NCBI RefSeq assembly: GCF_003634215.1
Contig: NZ_RBWX01000007.1
Coordinates: 1,040,945-1,104,944 of the forward strand
DNA: 64,000 nucleotides
Direction of reading: 5' to 3'
Source of the DNA: Sphingosinicella microcystinivorans
GTDB taxonomy: Bacteria; Pseudomonadota; Alphaproteobacteria; Sphingomonadales; Sphingomonadaceae
Part shown: piece after piece, positions 1-7,976 of the stretch
How positions within the stretch are numbered: position 1 is the first letter of the stretch
Layout of the letters: each line of letters starts with the position of its first letter
Notes under the pieces: generated by a model
The model's database searches: none
The model's input: the letters and a program-made list of their open reading frames with translations, nothing else
Told to the model about the DNA's origin: nothing
Translations under genes and position numbers: made by a program

Positions 1-539
1 AACGCGCTCTCTCGCGTCCCGAGCGCAAGCAGGCCCGCGACAGCCATGGTGATGAGGACGGCGGGCACGTTGAGAATGCCGCCCGCGTGCGGCCCTGCGG
101 CGAACTCGTGCGGGATCGTGAAGCCCCAGCTGTTAAGGAAGCCGACCGCATAGCCCGACCAGCCAACCGCGACCGCCGCGCAGACCACGGTGTATTCAAG
201 CACGAGGCTCCAACCCACGATCCATGCCACGGGTTCACTCAGGGCCACGTAGGAATAGCTGTAGGCGCTGCCCGCGGCCGGCATCATCGTGGCAAGCTCC
301 GCATAAGCGAGAGCGGCACAAGCGCAGACCAGACCGGCAATTGCGAAGGACACGATCACGGCGGGGCCTGCCTTACCCGCGCCGATGCCGATCAGCGTGT
401 AAATTCCAGTGCCGACGATGGCGCCGACACCGAGTGCAACGAGATGAGGCCAGGTCAGGGTACGTTTAAGCGCGCGGTTCCCGGAATAGCTCTGCCAGTC
501 GTCCAGGCCCTTGCGACGCCCGAAGATGTTTCCTGCCAC
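1..539 (-). CDS. Amino acid permease, APC/CAT family (3' end outside window)
   Basis: N-terminal 179 residues of an inner-membrane amino acid permease; the C-terminus lies beyond the left edge. The frame opens with VAGNIFGRRKGLDDWQSY, followed by a hydrophobic segment with the GVGAIVGTGIYTLIGIGAG signature of cationic amino acid transporters (first helix, about residues 27-50), then helices near 55-75 and 95-120. The GTG start at 539 is chosen because AGGAGG stands eight bases upstream; an in-frame TTG two codons earlier is too close to that ribosome site. The family moves amino acids by proton symport. The substrate cannot be told from this part. Confidence 0.88.
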   Translation of the reverse strand, partial: MAGNIFGRRKGLDDWQSYSGNRALKRTLTWPHLVALGVGAIVGTGIYTLIGIGAGKAGPAVIVSFAIAGLVCACAALAYAELATMMPAAGSAYSYSYVALSEPVAWIVGWSLVLEYTVVCAAVAVGWSGYAVGFLNSWGFTIPHEFAAGPHAGGILNVPAVLITMAVAGLLALGTRESA

Positions 540-603
540 GCGCAATGCCTCCTGCCATATTAATGGCGGGCACATTGGCACGCAGTATGCGCGCAGGGAA
601 GGC

Positions 604-643
604 CTGCCCCCTGGGCGTCTAGCAAAGACGCCGGTGGGGGCAG
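604..643 (-). terminator. Hairpin between the permease and choice-of-anchor genes
   Basis: CTGCCCCC (604-611) and GGCGTCT (614-620) pair with AGACGCC (626-632) and GGGGGCAG (636-643), leaving a small internal bulge. It lies just downstream of the 654-2213 stop codon on the minus strand. There is no clear T-run, so it may be a transcript-end hairpin rather than a classical intrinsic terminator. Confidence 0.5.
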
Positions 644-653
644 GAAAGGCGTG

Positions 654-2213
654 CTACGAGATCGCCTTCGTACGGCGCCGACGGCGCATCGCGACGACCC
701 CGGCCAGGCCGAGACCGAATAGCCCCATAACGGCGGGCTCGCTCACGACATTGAGCGCATAGATGGCGAGGTTGCCCGTCTCCTCGTCGGCGACGGCGAG
801 GAACGACTTGCCGTCACGCGTGAAAAAGCTGAGCCCTTCGGGGCGTCCGAGCAGGTCGGAAACAATCGCGCCCAGATATTTCGGTGCAACACCGAGGCCG
901 AAGTCGGTGATGTCGAACGCCAGAACCGAGCCGAGGCTGCTGCCGTTCGACCGTTCGAGGCCGAGGAACAGCACCATGCGGCCATCAACGATGCCGATCT
1001 CGACCCCTTCGGGCTCCGGTCCCTTGTTGTCGCTGCGGCCGTCATCGAAGGCGTCTGGGAAACGCGCGGCCATGATCTGCTCGATCACGTCGCCGCTGTC
1101 GAACACGCGGTTGCCGTTCTCGTCGAGGATCGAGAAGCTCCGGCCGCCAAAGGTGAAAAGCTCACCGTCTGCCGGACCTTCCGCACCAAGCGTGTTCGTG
1201 ACGTTGAGCCGGTTAAAGATGCCGTAGTCGCCGAGCGTGCCGGCGCGTACTTCCTCGACGAGGCCATCCCATTCGCGGGCGTCACCTTCGTTGGCGGTCA
1301 CGAAATAGGTCTTGCCGTTTGAGGTGAAGCTCTTGATCGCGTCCGGCATGTACATGCCGTAAACGCCTGCACGGCTCTGCAGATTACCCTTGATGCCGTC
1401 CTTGTCCGACGGGTCCAATCGGTTGGCGCCGGGCGCGTAGCTCTTGAAGCCGAGCGGGATGATGTCGGTGACGACGGGGCCGTCCGGCCCGTCGAGATCC
1501 ACGACAGCGATGGCGTTATTTTCCTGAAGCGTCACGAACGCGCTTTTGCCGTCGGGCGAAAAGGCGGTGTATTCGGGCTCGAGGTCCTGCGCGACCGATG
1601 CGCCCGGCCCAAAGATGCGCACGCCCTTGGCCTGAAGCTCCGACTTGCTGGCGTTGAACGCGCCGAAACCTGCGGTTTTCACCATTCCGGCGGTAAGGTC
1701 GATGTAGCTGATCGACCCTTCGGGATCGACGCTGTCAGGTTTTCCGTAGCTCGAAGGCTCGCCTTCGTTTGCCACGAGAAGCCGCGTGCCGTCCGCCGAG
1801 AAGCTGACCTGATCGGGAAGCGCGCCCACAGTGTACGACTGCGGCGCAGCAGCGAGGTTCGCGAGATCGTATACGAGGACGCGGCCCGGATCGGTCTTGT
1901 TCGCAGCCTGGATCGCGACCGCGACCTTGCCGCCGCCTACTGCGACGCTGTTCGCAGAGCCGCCTGCAAAATAGCTGTGCGTGTCGAGTGTACCGATCTC
2001 GGTGCTGGTTTTCGCATCGACGATTTTCACAAATGCGTTGTCGTCATTGAGTCCGACGACGAACACGCGGTCGCCGCTCGCATCATAAGCCGGGATTTCG
2101 GAAGCGTCGCCGAGCGTGACGCTTGTCGTGCCGCGCACCTTCAGGGCGGCGGCGTTGGCAGGGAAGGCTGCGGCGGCAGCGAGCAGGCCAGCGAGAACGG
2201 AAAGCGTGCGCAT
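654..2213 (-). CDS. Choice-of-anchor I domain protein with PEP-CTERM-like tail
   Basis: A secreted 519-residue beta-propeller-type protein. The start at 2213 gives a clean signal peptide (MRTLSVLAGLLAAAAAFPANAA) with AAGGGG upstream; a longer in-frame start at 2264 would bury that signal. Repeated blade-like segments (VFVVGLNDDNAFVKIVD, SFSADGTRLLVANEGEPSS, YTAFSPDGKSAFVTLQENN, KTYFVTANEGDAREW) match the choice-of-anchor I family, which is related to esterase-like and phytase-like propellers. The C-terminus has EPAVMGLFGLGLAGVVAM followed by five arginines, the layout of a PEP-CTERM sorting signal recognised by an exosortase, but with SEP where VPEP is usual. Its enzymatic role is unknown. 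It is probably surface-attached. Confidence 0.85.
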   Translation of the reverse strand: MRTLSVLAGLLAAAAAFPANAAALKVRGTTSVTLGDASEIPAYDASGDRVFVVGLNDDNAFVKIVDAKTSTEIGTLDTHSYFAGGSANSVAVGGGKVAVAIQAANKTDPGRVLVYDLANLAAAPQSYTVGALPDQVSFSADGTRLLVANEGEPSSYGKPDSVDPEGSISYIDLTAGMVKTAGFGAFNASKSELQAKGVRIFGPGASVAQDLEPEYTAFSPDGKSAFVTLQENNAIAVVDLDGPDGPVVTDIIPLGFKSYAPGANRLDPSDKDGIKGNLQSRAGVYGMYMPDAIKSFTSNGKTYFVTANEGDAREWDGLVEEVRAGTLGDYGIFNRLNVTNTLGAEGPADGELFTFGGRSFSILDENGNRVFDSGDVIEQIMAARFPDAFDDGRSDNKGPEPEGVEIGIVDGRMVLFLGLERSNGSSLGSVLAFDITDFGLGVAPKYLGAIVSDLLGRPEGLSFFTRDGKSFLAVADEETGNLAIYALNVVSEPAVMGLFGLGLAGVVAMRRRRRTKAIS

Positions 2214-2387
2214 GTAATGAAGACCCCTTGTTAACCATTTGCCGGGGTCGCCTATGAGGCGCATTTTTTTGGTAAGTCGAGCCGCTCATATAAAGTTCAC
2301 GCGGCTGTCACGGGATGGAAATGAATGCTGCCCGATGTGTCGGGCTGGTTTACAAAACGCGTGCGTTTTTGATCTTTCTTACGGCAC

Positions 2388-2600
2388 TTACTGAAGGCGC
2401 ATGAGTCCGCCTGTGGAAGGAAGACCGGCGATTCGTTCCTGATCCCAGAATTTTTCAGCGATTCGGATATAGGCGTCGGCAATACGGCTATGCATCGCGC
2501 GCTTTTCCGGGGATACGGATGCCCGGGCAAGGCGCCAGTGCTCGCCGGCGCGGCGCATATGGTATTCGAAATCGCTCGGGATCAATGCCATTCCCCCCAT
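2388..2600 (-). CDS. Small hypothetical protein
   Basis: A 70-residue soluble protein (MGGMALIPSDFEYHMRRA...). It is helical and charged, with the pattern EHWRLARASVSPEKRAMHSR then IADAYIRIAEKF, reminiscent of small sphingomonad proteins of unknown function in which a short helical pair carries conserved H, R and Y residues. An AAGG eight bases before the ATG supports this start; the second methionine (2591) is too close to its GGGGGG. It stands alone between the choice-of-anchor gene and the UrcA gene. No function is assigned. Confidence 0.55.
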   Translation of the reverse strand: MGGMALIPSDFEYHMRRAGEHWRLARASVSPEKRAMHSRIADAYIRIAEKFWDQERIAGLPSTGGLMRLQ

Positions 2601-2841
2601 CGGTGGCGCCTTTTCAATACGGCTTGTCCGCTCTCGCGGGATGGCTGTCTTTGATCTTCGTCAAACCCCGGTCGGATGCGATTTTCTCTCTGACCTGCTT
2701 TTTTGACGCTGCGTTGACCCGCTTCTCACGCGGCGGTCACGCTCGTGGACGATAAGGGGCCATCGCGAGGCGGACACGTTCCCCCAGCCCTTCCTCCCCG
2801 GTGTCCCCTCGCGCCCCCCCAAGCACAGGAGTTTCCCCGGA

Positions 2842-3174
2842 ATGTTTTATGTCAGAAGCACAGCGATTGCGCTGGCGGCGGCAGCAACAGCCGGTCTCGT
2901 CAGCGCGTCTTCGCATGCCGAGCCGGTCTCGGTTGCGGTCAGCTTTGCCGATCTCGACCTCACAACGCTCGCAGGCGAGCATGCGCTGCGTGAGCGCGCA
3001 TCGGATGCGGTGTTTACAGCCTGCGGCACCCGGCCGAGTGCAGAGATCGCCATGGAAATGGTTCGCCGCGCATGTGTCCGCAACACGTCGGTCACAGCGG
3101 CAGCGCATGTCGACGCAGTGATTTCAAGCTCGCGCAACCTTGCGCAGGCCACGCTTCCCGGCGCCGCCCACTAG
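2842..3174 (+). CDS. UrcA family protein
   Basis: A 110-residue exported protein. The signal peptide (to about residue 26, SASSHA) precedes a short domain with VSFADLDLTTLAGEHALRER, two cysteines (in FTACGT and RRACVR) and a terminal alanine-rich stretch. The spacing of the D-L-D-L motif, the arginine pair and the two cysteines is that of the UrcA family, common in sphingomonads and caulobacters and of unknown role. The start is supported by AGGAG ten bases upstream. A strong intrinsic terminator follows at once, so it is monocistronic. Confidence 0.82.
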   Translation: MFYVRSTAIALAAAATAGLVSASSHAEPVSVAVSFADLDLTTLAGEHALRERASDAVFTACGTRPSAEIAMEMVRRACVRNTSVTAAAHVDAVISSSRNLAQATLPGAAH

Positions 3175-3189
3175 TGTGCCGAGCGGGGA

Positions 3190-3222
3190 GGGGCGGCCTG
3201 GAGACCCCGGGCCGCCCCTTTT
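3190..3222 (+). terminator. Rho-independent terminator after the UrcA gene
   Basis: GGGGCGGCC (3190-3198) pairs perfectly with GGCCGCCCC (3210-3218) and is followed by TTTT. It sits between the UrcA stop and the convergent TonB receptor stop at 3232, so it may also help end the opposing transcript. Confidence 0.85.
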
Positions 3223-3231
3223 CCCATATCG

Positions 3232-5721
3232 CTAGAACCCTATGCGGGCCGAAACGCCGTAGAACCGCGGCATCGCAGGATAGGCCGCGATCGTGCCCGG
3301 CTGCTCCGGCACGGCAAACGTACCCATGTGGTAGTACTTGTCGAACAGGTTCTCGACGAAGAATTCCAGCCGCCATTTGTCATCGGCCGATGCGACGCCG
3401 ATACGCGCGTTGACGACGGCAAAGCCTTCGTTGTCGGCAATGCCGCGGCTCTGAGAGCTCGTCGCTTGTTCGCTCTGGAAGCGGAAGTCGGCGTGCACGA
3501 GCGCGTTCAGCGTATCGCTGAGCGGCGGTGTCCACGTCGCTGCGCCCGTAACCGTGTGCCGCGGAATCAGCGCGATCTGCTTGCCGGCTTCGAACTCGAG
3601 CGGCGTCCCGACAAGATTGCTGCTGTCTTTGATCTTCGCGTCAACAAGGCTGTAGCTCAGCTGGAAGGTCAGGTCGCGCGCTGGTCGGATGGTGCTTTCC
3701 GCCTCGACGCCCTTCGACACCGTCTTGTCGACATTCATCGTGACGAAGCTGTTCCCCGAGAACACCAGCTGCTGGTAGTTCGAGAAGTCCTGATAGAAAG
3801 CTGCGACGTTCAGCGTGAACGCGCGGCCCCACTGCGACTTGAAGCCGACTTCCCAGGAATCGACCTTTTCGCTGTCGAACTCCAGATCTTCGATCTGCCC
3901 ACCGTCGCCGCCGAGGATGACCGAGTCGAAGCCGCCGCGATCGAGGTTGTAGCCGCCCGATTTGTAGCCGCGATCATATCCGCCATAGAGCATGAAGTCC
4001 GGCGTCACCGCATAGGCGAGCTTCGCCGTTCCGGTGAGTTCGTTCTCGCTGCGGCTGCCGTTGTAAAGCCCGTTGAACTCGGGGTTCGTGGTAGGGTTGC
4101 AGGTCAGCAGAATGGCATCGGGCGCCAGCGTCGCAAGTGCGCCCGTCAGGATCGCGGTCGACGGATCGAGATAGAAGTCGCACGTCGGCGAGACCGCATT
4201 GAGGTTCGCGTTGATCTTCTTCTTCTCGTGGTTCCAGCGGAGGCCCAGCGTCAGCTTCAGAGTGTCGGTGATCTCGAACACGTTGTGCGTGAAGAGCGCG
4301 AGCGCTTCCGTCTTCACGCGGTAGCGATCGCTGATCTGGCCGTCGCCCTCGCTGCCGCCGGGCAGGGGCGAGTTCAGCAGCGCGAACAGCGCTGGGTCGC
4401 CCGCGGCGGCCGCTGCCAGCGCCGGGTTCAGCGCCATCAGCACCTGTCCGAATTCCGGGACGGCGGGGCCGAACGTGTCGAACAGCTCGAAGCCGCTCGG
4501 CGCGAACAGCGCGTCACTGTAGAAATTCGCCTGCGTGCCGAAGCGTACGCGGTCGGTCAGCGTTAGCTTCTCGTTGAGGTAAAAGCCGCCCACCAGCCAA
4601 TCGAGGCGATCGTCCAAGGCCGAACCCTGCAGGCGGATTTCCTGCGTGAAATCGCGCAGCCCCGGCTTGTATCCCTCGCGATAGGCGCGGTCGAAGCCGG
4701 AAAAGTCGATGTCCTGGTTGCGGCGCACGTCCCAGTCGCGCCACGCGGTGATGGAGGTCAGCGTAACCGCCTCGAAGTCATACGTGACCTCAGCGGAAAC
4801 GCCCCACTCTTCAACGGCTTCGTCATAGCTCCGGCCCGGTGTCGCTGCCGTCCGACGCTCCGAGGGTTTGCCCGTGTAGATGCCGGTAAGCCCGGCGAGC
4901 GAAGCGCCAAGCTGAACGGCCGGAGCGGTGGGACCCTCAACGACGCTCACGGCGCTGCAGCACTGCTCGTCCGTCTTCGAATAGTCGGCAATGAATCGTA
5001 TCTTCAGGTCTTCTTTCTCGACCAGCGCCTGTCCGCGCAGCGTATGGCGGTCGAGGTTGTTGAAGCGGCGGTCCGAATTCACATCGCGGATGTAACCGTC
5101 GCGCTGGCGGTAGATGCCGTCGAGGCGCAGTGCCACCGTGTCGGTGACACCGCCCGTGATGCCGCCCTTCAGTGAGATGGCGTCATAATTGCCGTAGTTT
5201 ACCTCGGCATAGCCGCCGAGATCGAACGATGGGCTTTCGGTGATGATACTGAGCGCACCTGCGGACGTGTTGCGACCGAAGAGCGTGCCCTGCGGGCCTC
5301 TCATTACCTCAACACGGTCGATCGGCGGAAGCTCGGCAAGCGCAAGGCCGGCGCGTGCCCGGTAGACGCCGTCGATGAAAACGCCGACTGCCGGTTCGAA
5401 ACCGGGATTGTCGCCTGCAGTGCCAATGCCGCGGATCGAAAGCGAAGTTCCCGTCGCTGCGGACTGGCCAGTGAAAACCTCAAGGCTTGAGCTCAATTGC
5501 TCCAGGCCGCGAATGTCGGTGACACCAGCATTGTTGATCAGATCGCCGGCGATAGCGGTCACGGCGATGGGAACGTCTTGGACTGTTTCGGCGCGTCGTG
5601 TCGCGGTGATGACGATTTCGTTGGCGCTGAGATCGTCTTCGATACCGGTCTGAATATCTTGTGCGAAAGCCGGGGCAGCGAGGGCGCAACATGCAGCACC
5701 CAGCAAGAGCGAACGCTTCAC
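3232..5721 (-). CDS. TonB-dependent receptor
   Basis: An outer-membrane receptor of 829 residues that uses TonB/ExbBD energy to import a bulky ligand. The signal peptide is MKRSLLLGAACCALAAPAFA. A TonB-box-like segment (NEIVITATRRAETVQDVP) is followed by the plug domain with VEVMRGPQGTLFGRNTSAGA (about 130-150), then a 22-strand-type barrel ending in an aromatic residue (YGVSARIGF). The start is GTG, supported by AGGAG seven bases upstream. The closest general type is the large iron-complex/vitamin-type sphingomonad receptor set. No neighbour reveals the ligand; it is transcribed alone, between the UrcA gene and ctrA. Confidence 0.9.
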   Translation of the reverse strand: MKRSLLLGAACCALAAPAFAQDIQTGIEDDLSANEIVITATRRAETVQDVPIAVTAIAGDLINNAGVTDIRGLEQLSSSLEVFTGQSAATGTSLSIRGIGTAGDNPGFEPAVGVFIDGVYRARAGLALAELPPIDRVEVMRGPQGTLFGRNTSAGALSIITESPSFDLGGYAEVNYGNYDAISLKGGITGGVTDTVALRLDGIYRQRDGYIRDVNSDRRFNNLDRHTLRGQALVEKEDLKIRFIADYSKTDEQCCSAVSVVEGPTAPAVQLGASLAGLTGIYTGKPSERRTAATPGRSYDEAVEEWGVSAEVTYDFEAVTLTSITAWRDWDVRRNQDIDFSGFDRAYREGYKPGLRDFTQEIRLQGSALDDRLDWLVGGFYLNEKLTLTDRVRFGTQANFYSDALFAPSGFELFDTFGPAVPEFGQVLMALNPALAAAAAGDPALFALLNSPLPGGSEGDGQISDRYRVKTEALALFTHNVFEITDTLKLTLGLRWNHEKKKINANLNAVSPTCDFYLDPSTAILTGALATLAPDAILLTCNPTTNPEFNGLYNGSRSENELTGTAKLAYAVTPDFMLYGGYDRGYKSGGYNLDRGGFDSVILGGDGGQIEDLEFDSEKVDSWEVGFKSQWGRAFTLNVAAFYQDFSNYQQLVFSGNSFVTMNVDKTVSKGVEAESTIRPARDLTFQLSYSLVDAKIKDSSNLVGTPLEFEAGKQIALIPRHTVTGAATWTPPLSDTLNALVHADFRFQSEQATSSQSRGIADNEGFAVVNARIGVASADDKWRLEFFVENLFDKYYHMGTFAVPEQPGTIAAYPAMPRFYGVSARIGF

Positions 5722-6121
5722 AAATGGTCTCCTGAACGACAGGGGTGATGTCCCAACATTGTTTCGTGTGGTTAATTACACCGAATGGTTAAGGCTTTCT
5801 CTCGCAGACGTGCGGAGCCTCAGGGGGGTAGTGCTGCCTTACGGGCGTAAAAGTGTTCGCGAGCCTTCGAAACGGGCAGAAAACCAGTCCGAAACCTGGT
5901 TGTTCGAGCGAAAACCCCATGCGCACGGCGCTTTCTTTGGCCTTCACGGCCTGTCGTGTCGAAAGGAACACACGCCCCGCATCAATCGCGCCATCGGCTA
6001 GCGATGTGTCGTGCGCCGCTTCTTCAGTTCGTCCCATACCCCTGCGGTTGCCTGGCTGCGGATGATGACGGGGGTGAGCCGTATTACGGCTGGTGACGGC
6101 AAGCATCGCTCGCGCGCAAAC
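5722..6121. other. Intergenic region without a recognisable gene
   Basis: About 400 bases between the TonB receptor start and the ctrA terminator. It must hold the receptor promoter. A 105-codon minus-strand frame (5789-6106) shows no family signature and no convincing ribosome site, and I do not call it. I see no RNA gene or repeat here. Confidence 0.5.
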
Positions 6122-6150
6122 GAAAAGAGCGGCCCGAAACGGGCCGCCCT
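6122..6150 (-). terminator. Rho-independent terminator of ctrA
   Basis: GCGGCCCG (6129-6136) and CGGGCCGC (6140-6147) form a perfect 8-bp stem with a 3-base loop. Read on the minus strand the stem is followed by TCTTTT, directly after the ctrA stop. Confidence 0.85.
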
Positions 6151-6174
6151 TTCAGAACGATAAGGTGTCTGCGA

Positions 6175-6888
6175 TCAGGCGGCGGCGACTTCGCTCGCTG
6201 AGGCCGATCCGGTTTCCGGATCGCGCAGCACATAGCCGCGGCCCCACACCGTTTCGATGTAGTTCTCGCCGCCGCACGCTGCCGAGAGCTTCTTGCGCAG
6301 CTTGCAGATGAACACGTCGATGATCTTGAGTTCCGGTTCGTCCATGCCGCCGTAAAGGTGGTTCAGGAACATTTCCTTGGTGAGCGTGGTGCCTTTGCGA
6401 AGCGAGAGCAGCTCCAGCATAGCGTATTCCTTGCCGGTCAGGTGCACGCGGGCGCCATCGACGTCGACTGTCTTGGTGTCGAGGTTCACGCCGAGCTTGC
6501 CGGTCTTGATCACCGACTGCGAATGGCCCTTCGAGCGGCGGACGACGGCGTGGATGCGCGCCACCAGCTCTTCCTTGTGGAAGGGCTTCGTCACGTAATC
6601 GTCAGCGCCGAAGCCGAGGCCGCGAACCTTCGATTCCATCTCGTTCTGGCCGGAAAGGATGAGGATCGGCGTGCCGACCTTCGCAAGCCGCAGCTTCTTC
6701 AGCACGTCATAGCCGTGCATGTCGGGCAGGTTCAGGTCGAGAAGAATGATGTCATAGTCGTACAACTTGCCGAGATCGAGGCCTTCTTCGCCAAGATCAG
6801 TAGTATAGACGTTGAAGCCTTCGCTCGAAAGCATCAGGTCGATGCTCTTCGCCGTGGTCGCGTCATCTTCGATCAGCAGAACCCGCAT
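6175..6888 (-). CDS. ctrA: Cell-cycle response regulator CtrA
   Basis: An OmpR-type response regulator of 237 residues and a master regulator of the alphaproteobacterial cell cycle, flagellar and chemotaxis genes. The receiver domain (1-120) has the acidic pair D8/D9, phospho-acceptor D51 (in ILLDLNLPD) and lysine K in VTKPF. The winged-helix DNA-binding domain (about 130-227) contains [17 protein letters not shown] and [11 protein letters not shown]. The protein ends in AAA, like the hydrophobic tail ClpXP recognises in Caulobacter CtrA. It is phosphorylated through the CckA-ChpT relay; a chpT gene lies at 24419 in the same window. It has its own terminator and several TTAAC sites upstream. 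Confidence 0.97.
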   Translation of the reverse strand: MRVLLIEDDATTAKSIDLMLSSEGFNVYTTDLGEEGLDLGKLYDYDIILLDLNLPDMHGYDVLKKLRLAKVGTPILILSGQNEMESKVRGLGFGADDYVTKPFHKEELVARIHAVVRRSKGHSQSVIKTGKLGVNLDTKTVDVDGARVHLTGKEYAMLELLSLRKGTTLTKEMFLNHLYGGMDEPELKIIDVFICKLRKKLSAACGGENYIETVWGRGYVLRDPETGSASASEVAAA

Positions 6889-6952
6889 TGAGTAGCCCTC
6901 TTCATGTCCCCGAACGGCAAGCTGCCAATCCCGGCCCTGCCGCGTACAATCC

Positions 6953-7004
6953 GTTAACCATGCCTGTTATGGGTTACAAAGGTTAACGCCGCGTAAAAGT
7001 TAAC
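6953..7004. promoter_or_regulatory. Cluster of GTTAAC sites upstream of ctrA
   Basis: The hexamer GTTAAC occurs at 6953-6958, 6982-6987 and 6999-7004, with another TTAAC at 7094-7098. CtrA recognises TTAA-N7-TTAA(C). None of these pairs has the exact 7-base spacing (the nearest is TTAA-N7-TAAA from 6983), so they could be half sites for CtrA autoregulation. The position within 65-115 bases of the ctrA start fits; the identity of the binding protein is inference. Confidence 0.45.
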
Positions 7005-7191
7005 GGGACTGCGCTTTGAATTGTTGCTGTGGCACTTGAGTCACGGTTTGTTTCGTTTTGAATCAGTTATGGAATCCGCGCGGCAAGGTGACATTAACCG
7101 CGCACGGGCACACTGGACGCATGCGCTGCAAACGCCCATCGATTCTCGAAGACGCGGTCCTGCTCTGCTTTGACCTGCGTGGGGCCGTGCT

Positions 7192-7584
7192 GTGAAGACG
7201 CCGTATGACGATGACCGCAGGCTGCGGCGCAAGGAACTGGACGAGATCCGCCATGCGCTCGTCGCTGCCGAAGCGCAGCTTTCAGTTTTCGCTGCGGCGA
7301 TTGTCGATGCCGATGCGACGCTGCGCCGGGAGCGGCAGGTGCGAGCGGCGGATTTCGCGTTCGATGTCAGCTCCGATGCGGCCACGCGCCGATCCGAAAT
7401 GATCCGCCTCGCGCGGGAGCTTGCGCGGCTTGAAGATGAGATCGAGCGCCTGCGCGCCGCCCTGCTCGTGAAGTTCGAGGCGCTCCGTCCGATCGAGACC
7501 GCAAGCGAAGACTATTGTACTGTGAAACGCGCGGAGGCTGCCTGGAAGGCAACGGCTTTATCCGATGGTGCTGCAGCGCGTTAG
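7192..7584 (+). CDS. Coiled-coil protein, possibly FliJ-like
   Basis: A 130-residue, highly charged, almost wholly helical protein (KELDEIRHALVAAEAQLS, then RLARELARLEDEIERLRAAL) with no signal peptide. Length and heptad pattern resemble FliJ, the flagellar export chaperone, and fliJ/fliI genes are found near ctrA in other alphaproteobacteria, but here there is no fliI neighbour and sequence identity cannot be judged. The start is GTG with a weak GGGG upstream. It is divergent from ctrA and shares the TTAAC-containing interval, which would suit a CtrA-controlled flagellar gene. The product name is tentative. Confidence 0.55.
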   Translation: MKTPYDDDRRLRRKELDEIRHALVAAEAQLSVFAAAIVDADATLRRERQVRAADFAFDVSSDAATRRSEMIRLARELARLEDEIERLRAALLVKFEALRPIETASEDYCTVKRAEAAWKATALSDGAAAR

Positions 7585-7607
7585 CTTTGGTATCCCGAGC
7601 AGCGTGC

Positions 7608-7630
7608 GGAAAAGTGGAAATCGGTTTCCC
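7608..7630. repeat. Short palindromic REP-like element
   Basis: The stretch from 7608 to 7630 opens with GGAAAAGTGG and closes with GGTTTCCC, giving an imperfect inverted repeat. It resembles interspersed GGAAAAGTGG-type palindromes scattered between genes in many alphaproteobacteria. No second copy is seen in this window, so the assignment rests on memory of that family. Confidence 0.3.
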
Positions 7631-7745
7631 ACCGAAAGTGATTCGTCCGTCCCGCGTCCGATCACACCGCGAGTGCGTGGGCGCACATGGCGCCGACATG
7701 ACGGTGGTCGGTGCCGCAACAGCCCCCGAGTACGGTGAGAGCAGG

Positions 7746-7973
7746 GAGTGCCCGCAGCAGCGCAGCATTCTGTGCTCCAAGTTCGTCGGGATCGCCGAGC
7801 GATATCCGCCGCGCGCCGACGTCAACCTTTCAAACCTTGCCGATATGCTCTCGGCACTGGCGGATGGCGGCATCATCCTGTCGCGCGTGCTGGATCAGCC
7901 GCGCCTCCTGTCCGAGCAGATTCTGCTCTATCGCACGTTCATTCGTCTGGTCTTCATCGGCGCGGGAGATTGA
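7746..7973 (+). pseudogene. C-terminal remnant of a TetR-family regulator
   Basis: The last 75 codons of the frame ending at 7973 read as the ligand-binding C-terminal domain of a TetR repressor: a CPQQ segment, then IAERYPPRADVNLSNLADML, SALADGGIILSRVLDQPRLL and a final ILLYRTFIRLVF helix. There is no helix-turn-helix upstream: the preceding bases of the same frame (7515-7745) look like non-coding or REP-like DNA and overlap the end of the FliJ-like gene. It is therefore a truncated gene, not an intact regulator. It abuts the PhoD-type phosphatase stop (7977), convergent to it. Confidence 0.6.
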
Positions 7974-7976
7974 GGG

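Noticed and set aside
3328-4566. Long plus-strand open frame of 412 codons
   Set aside because: It is antisense to the TonB receptor, has arginine-rich composition caused by the GC-rich third positions, and shows no family motif.
5789-6106. Minus-strand 105-codon frame between the receptor and ctrA
   Set aside because: No family resemblance, no good ribosome site, and a composition unlike its neighbours; left as intergenic.
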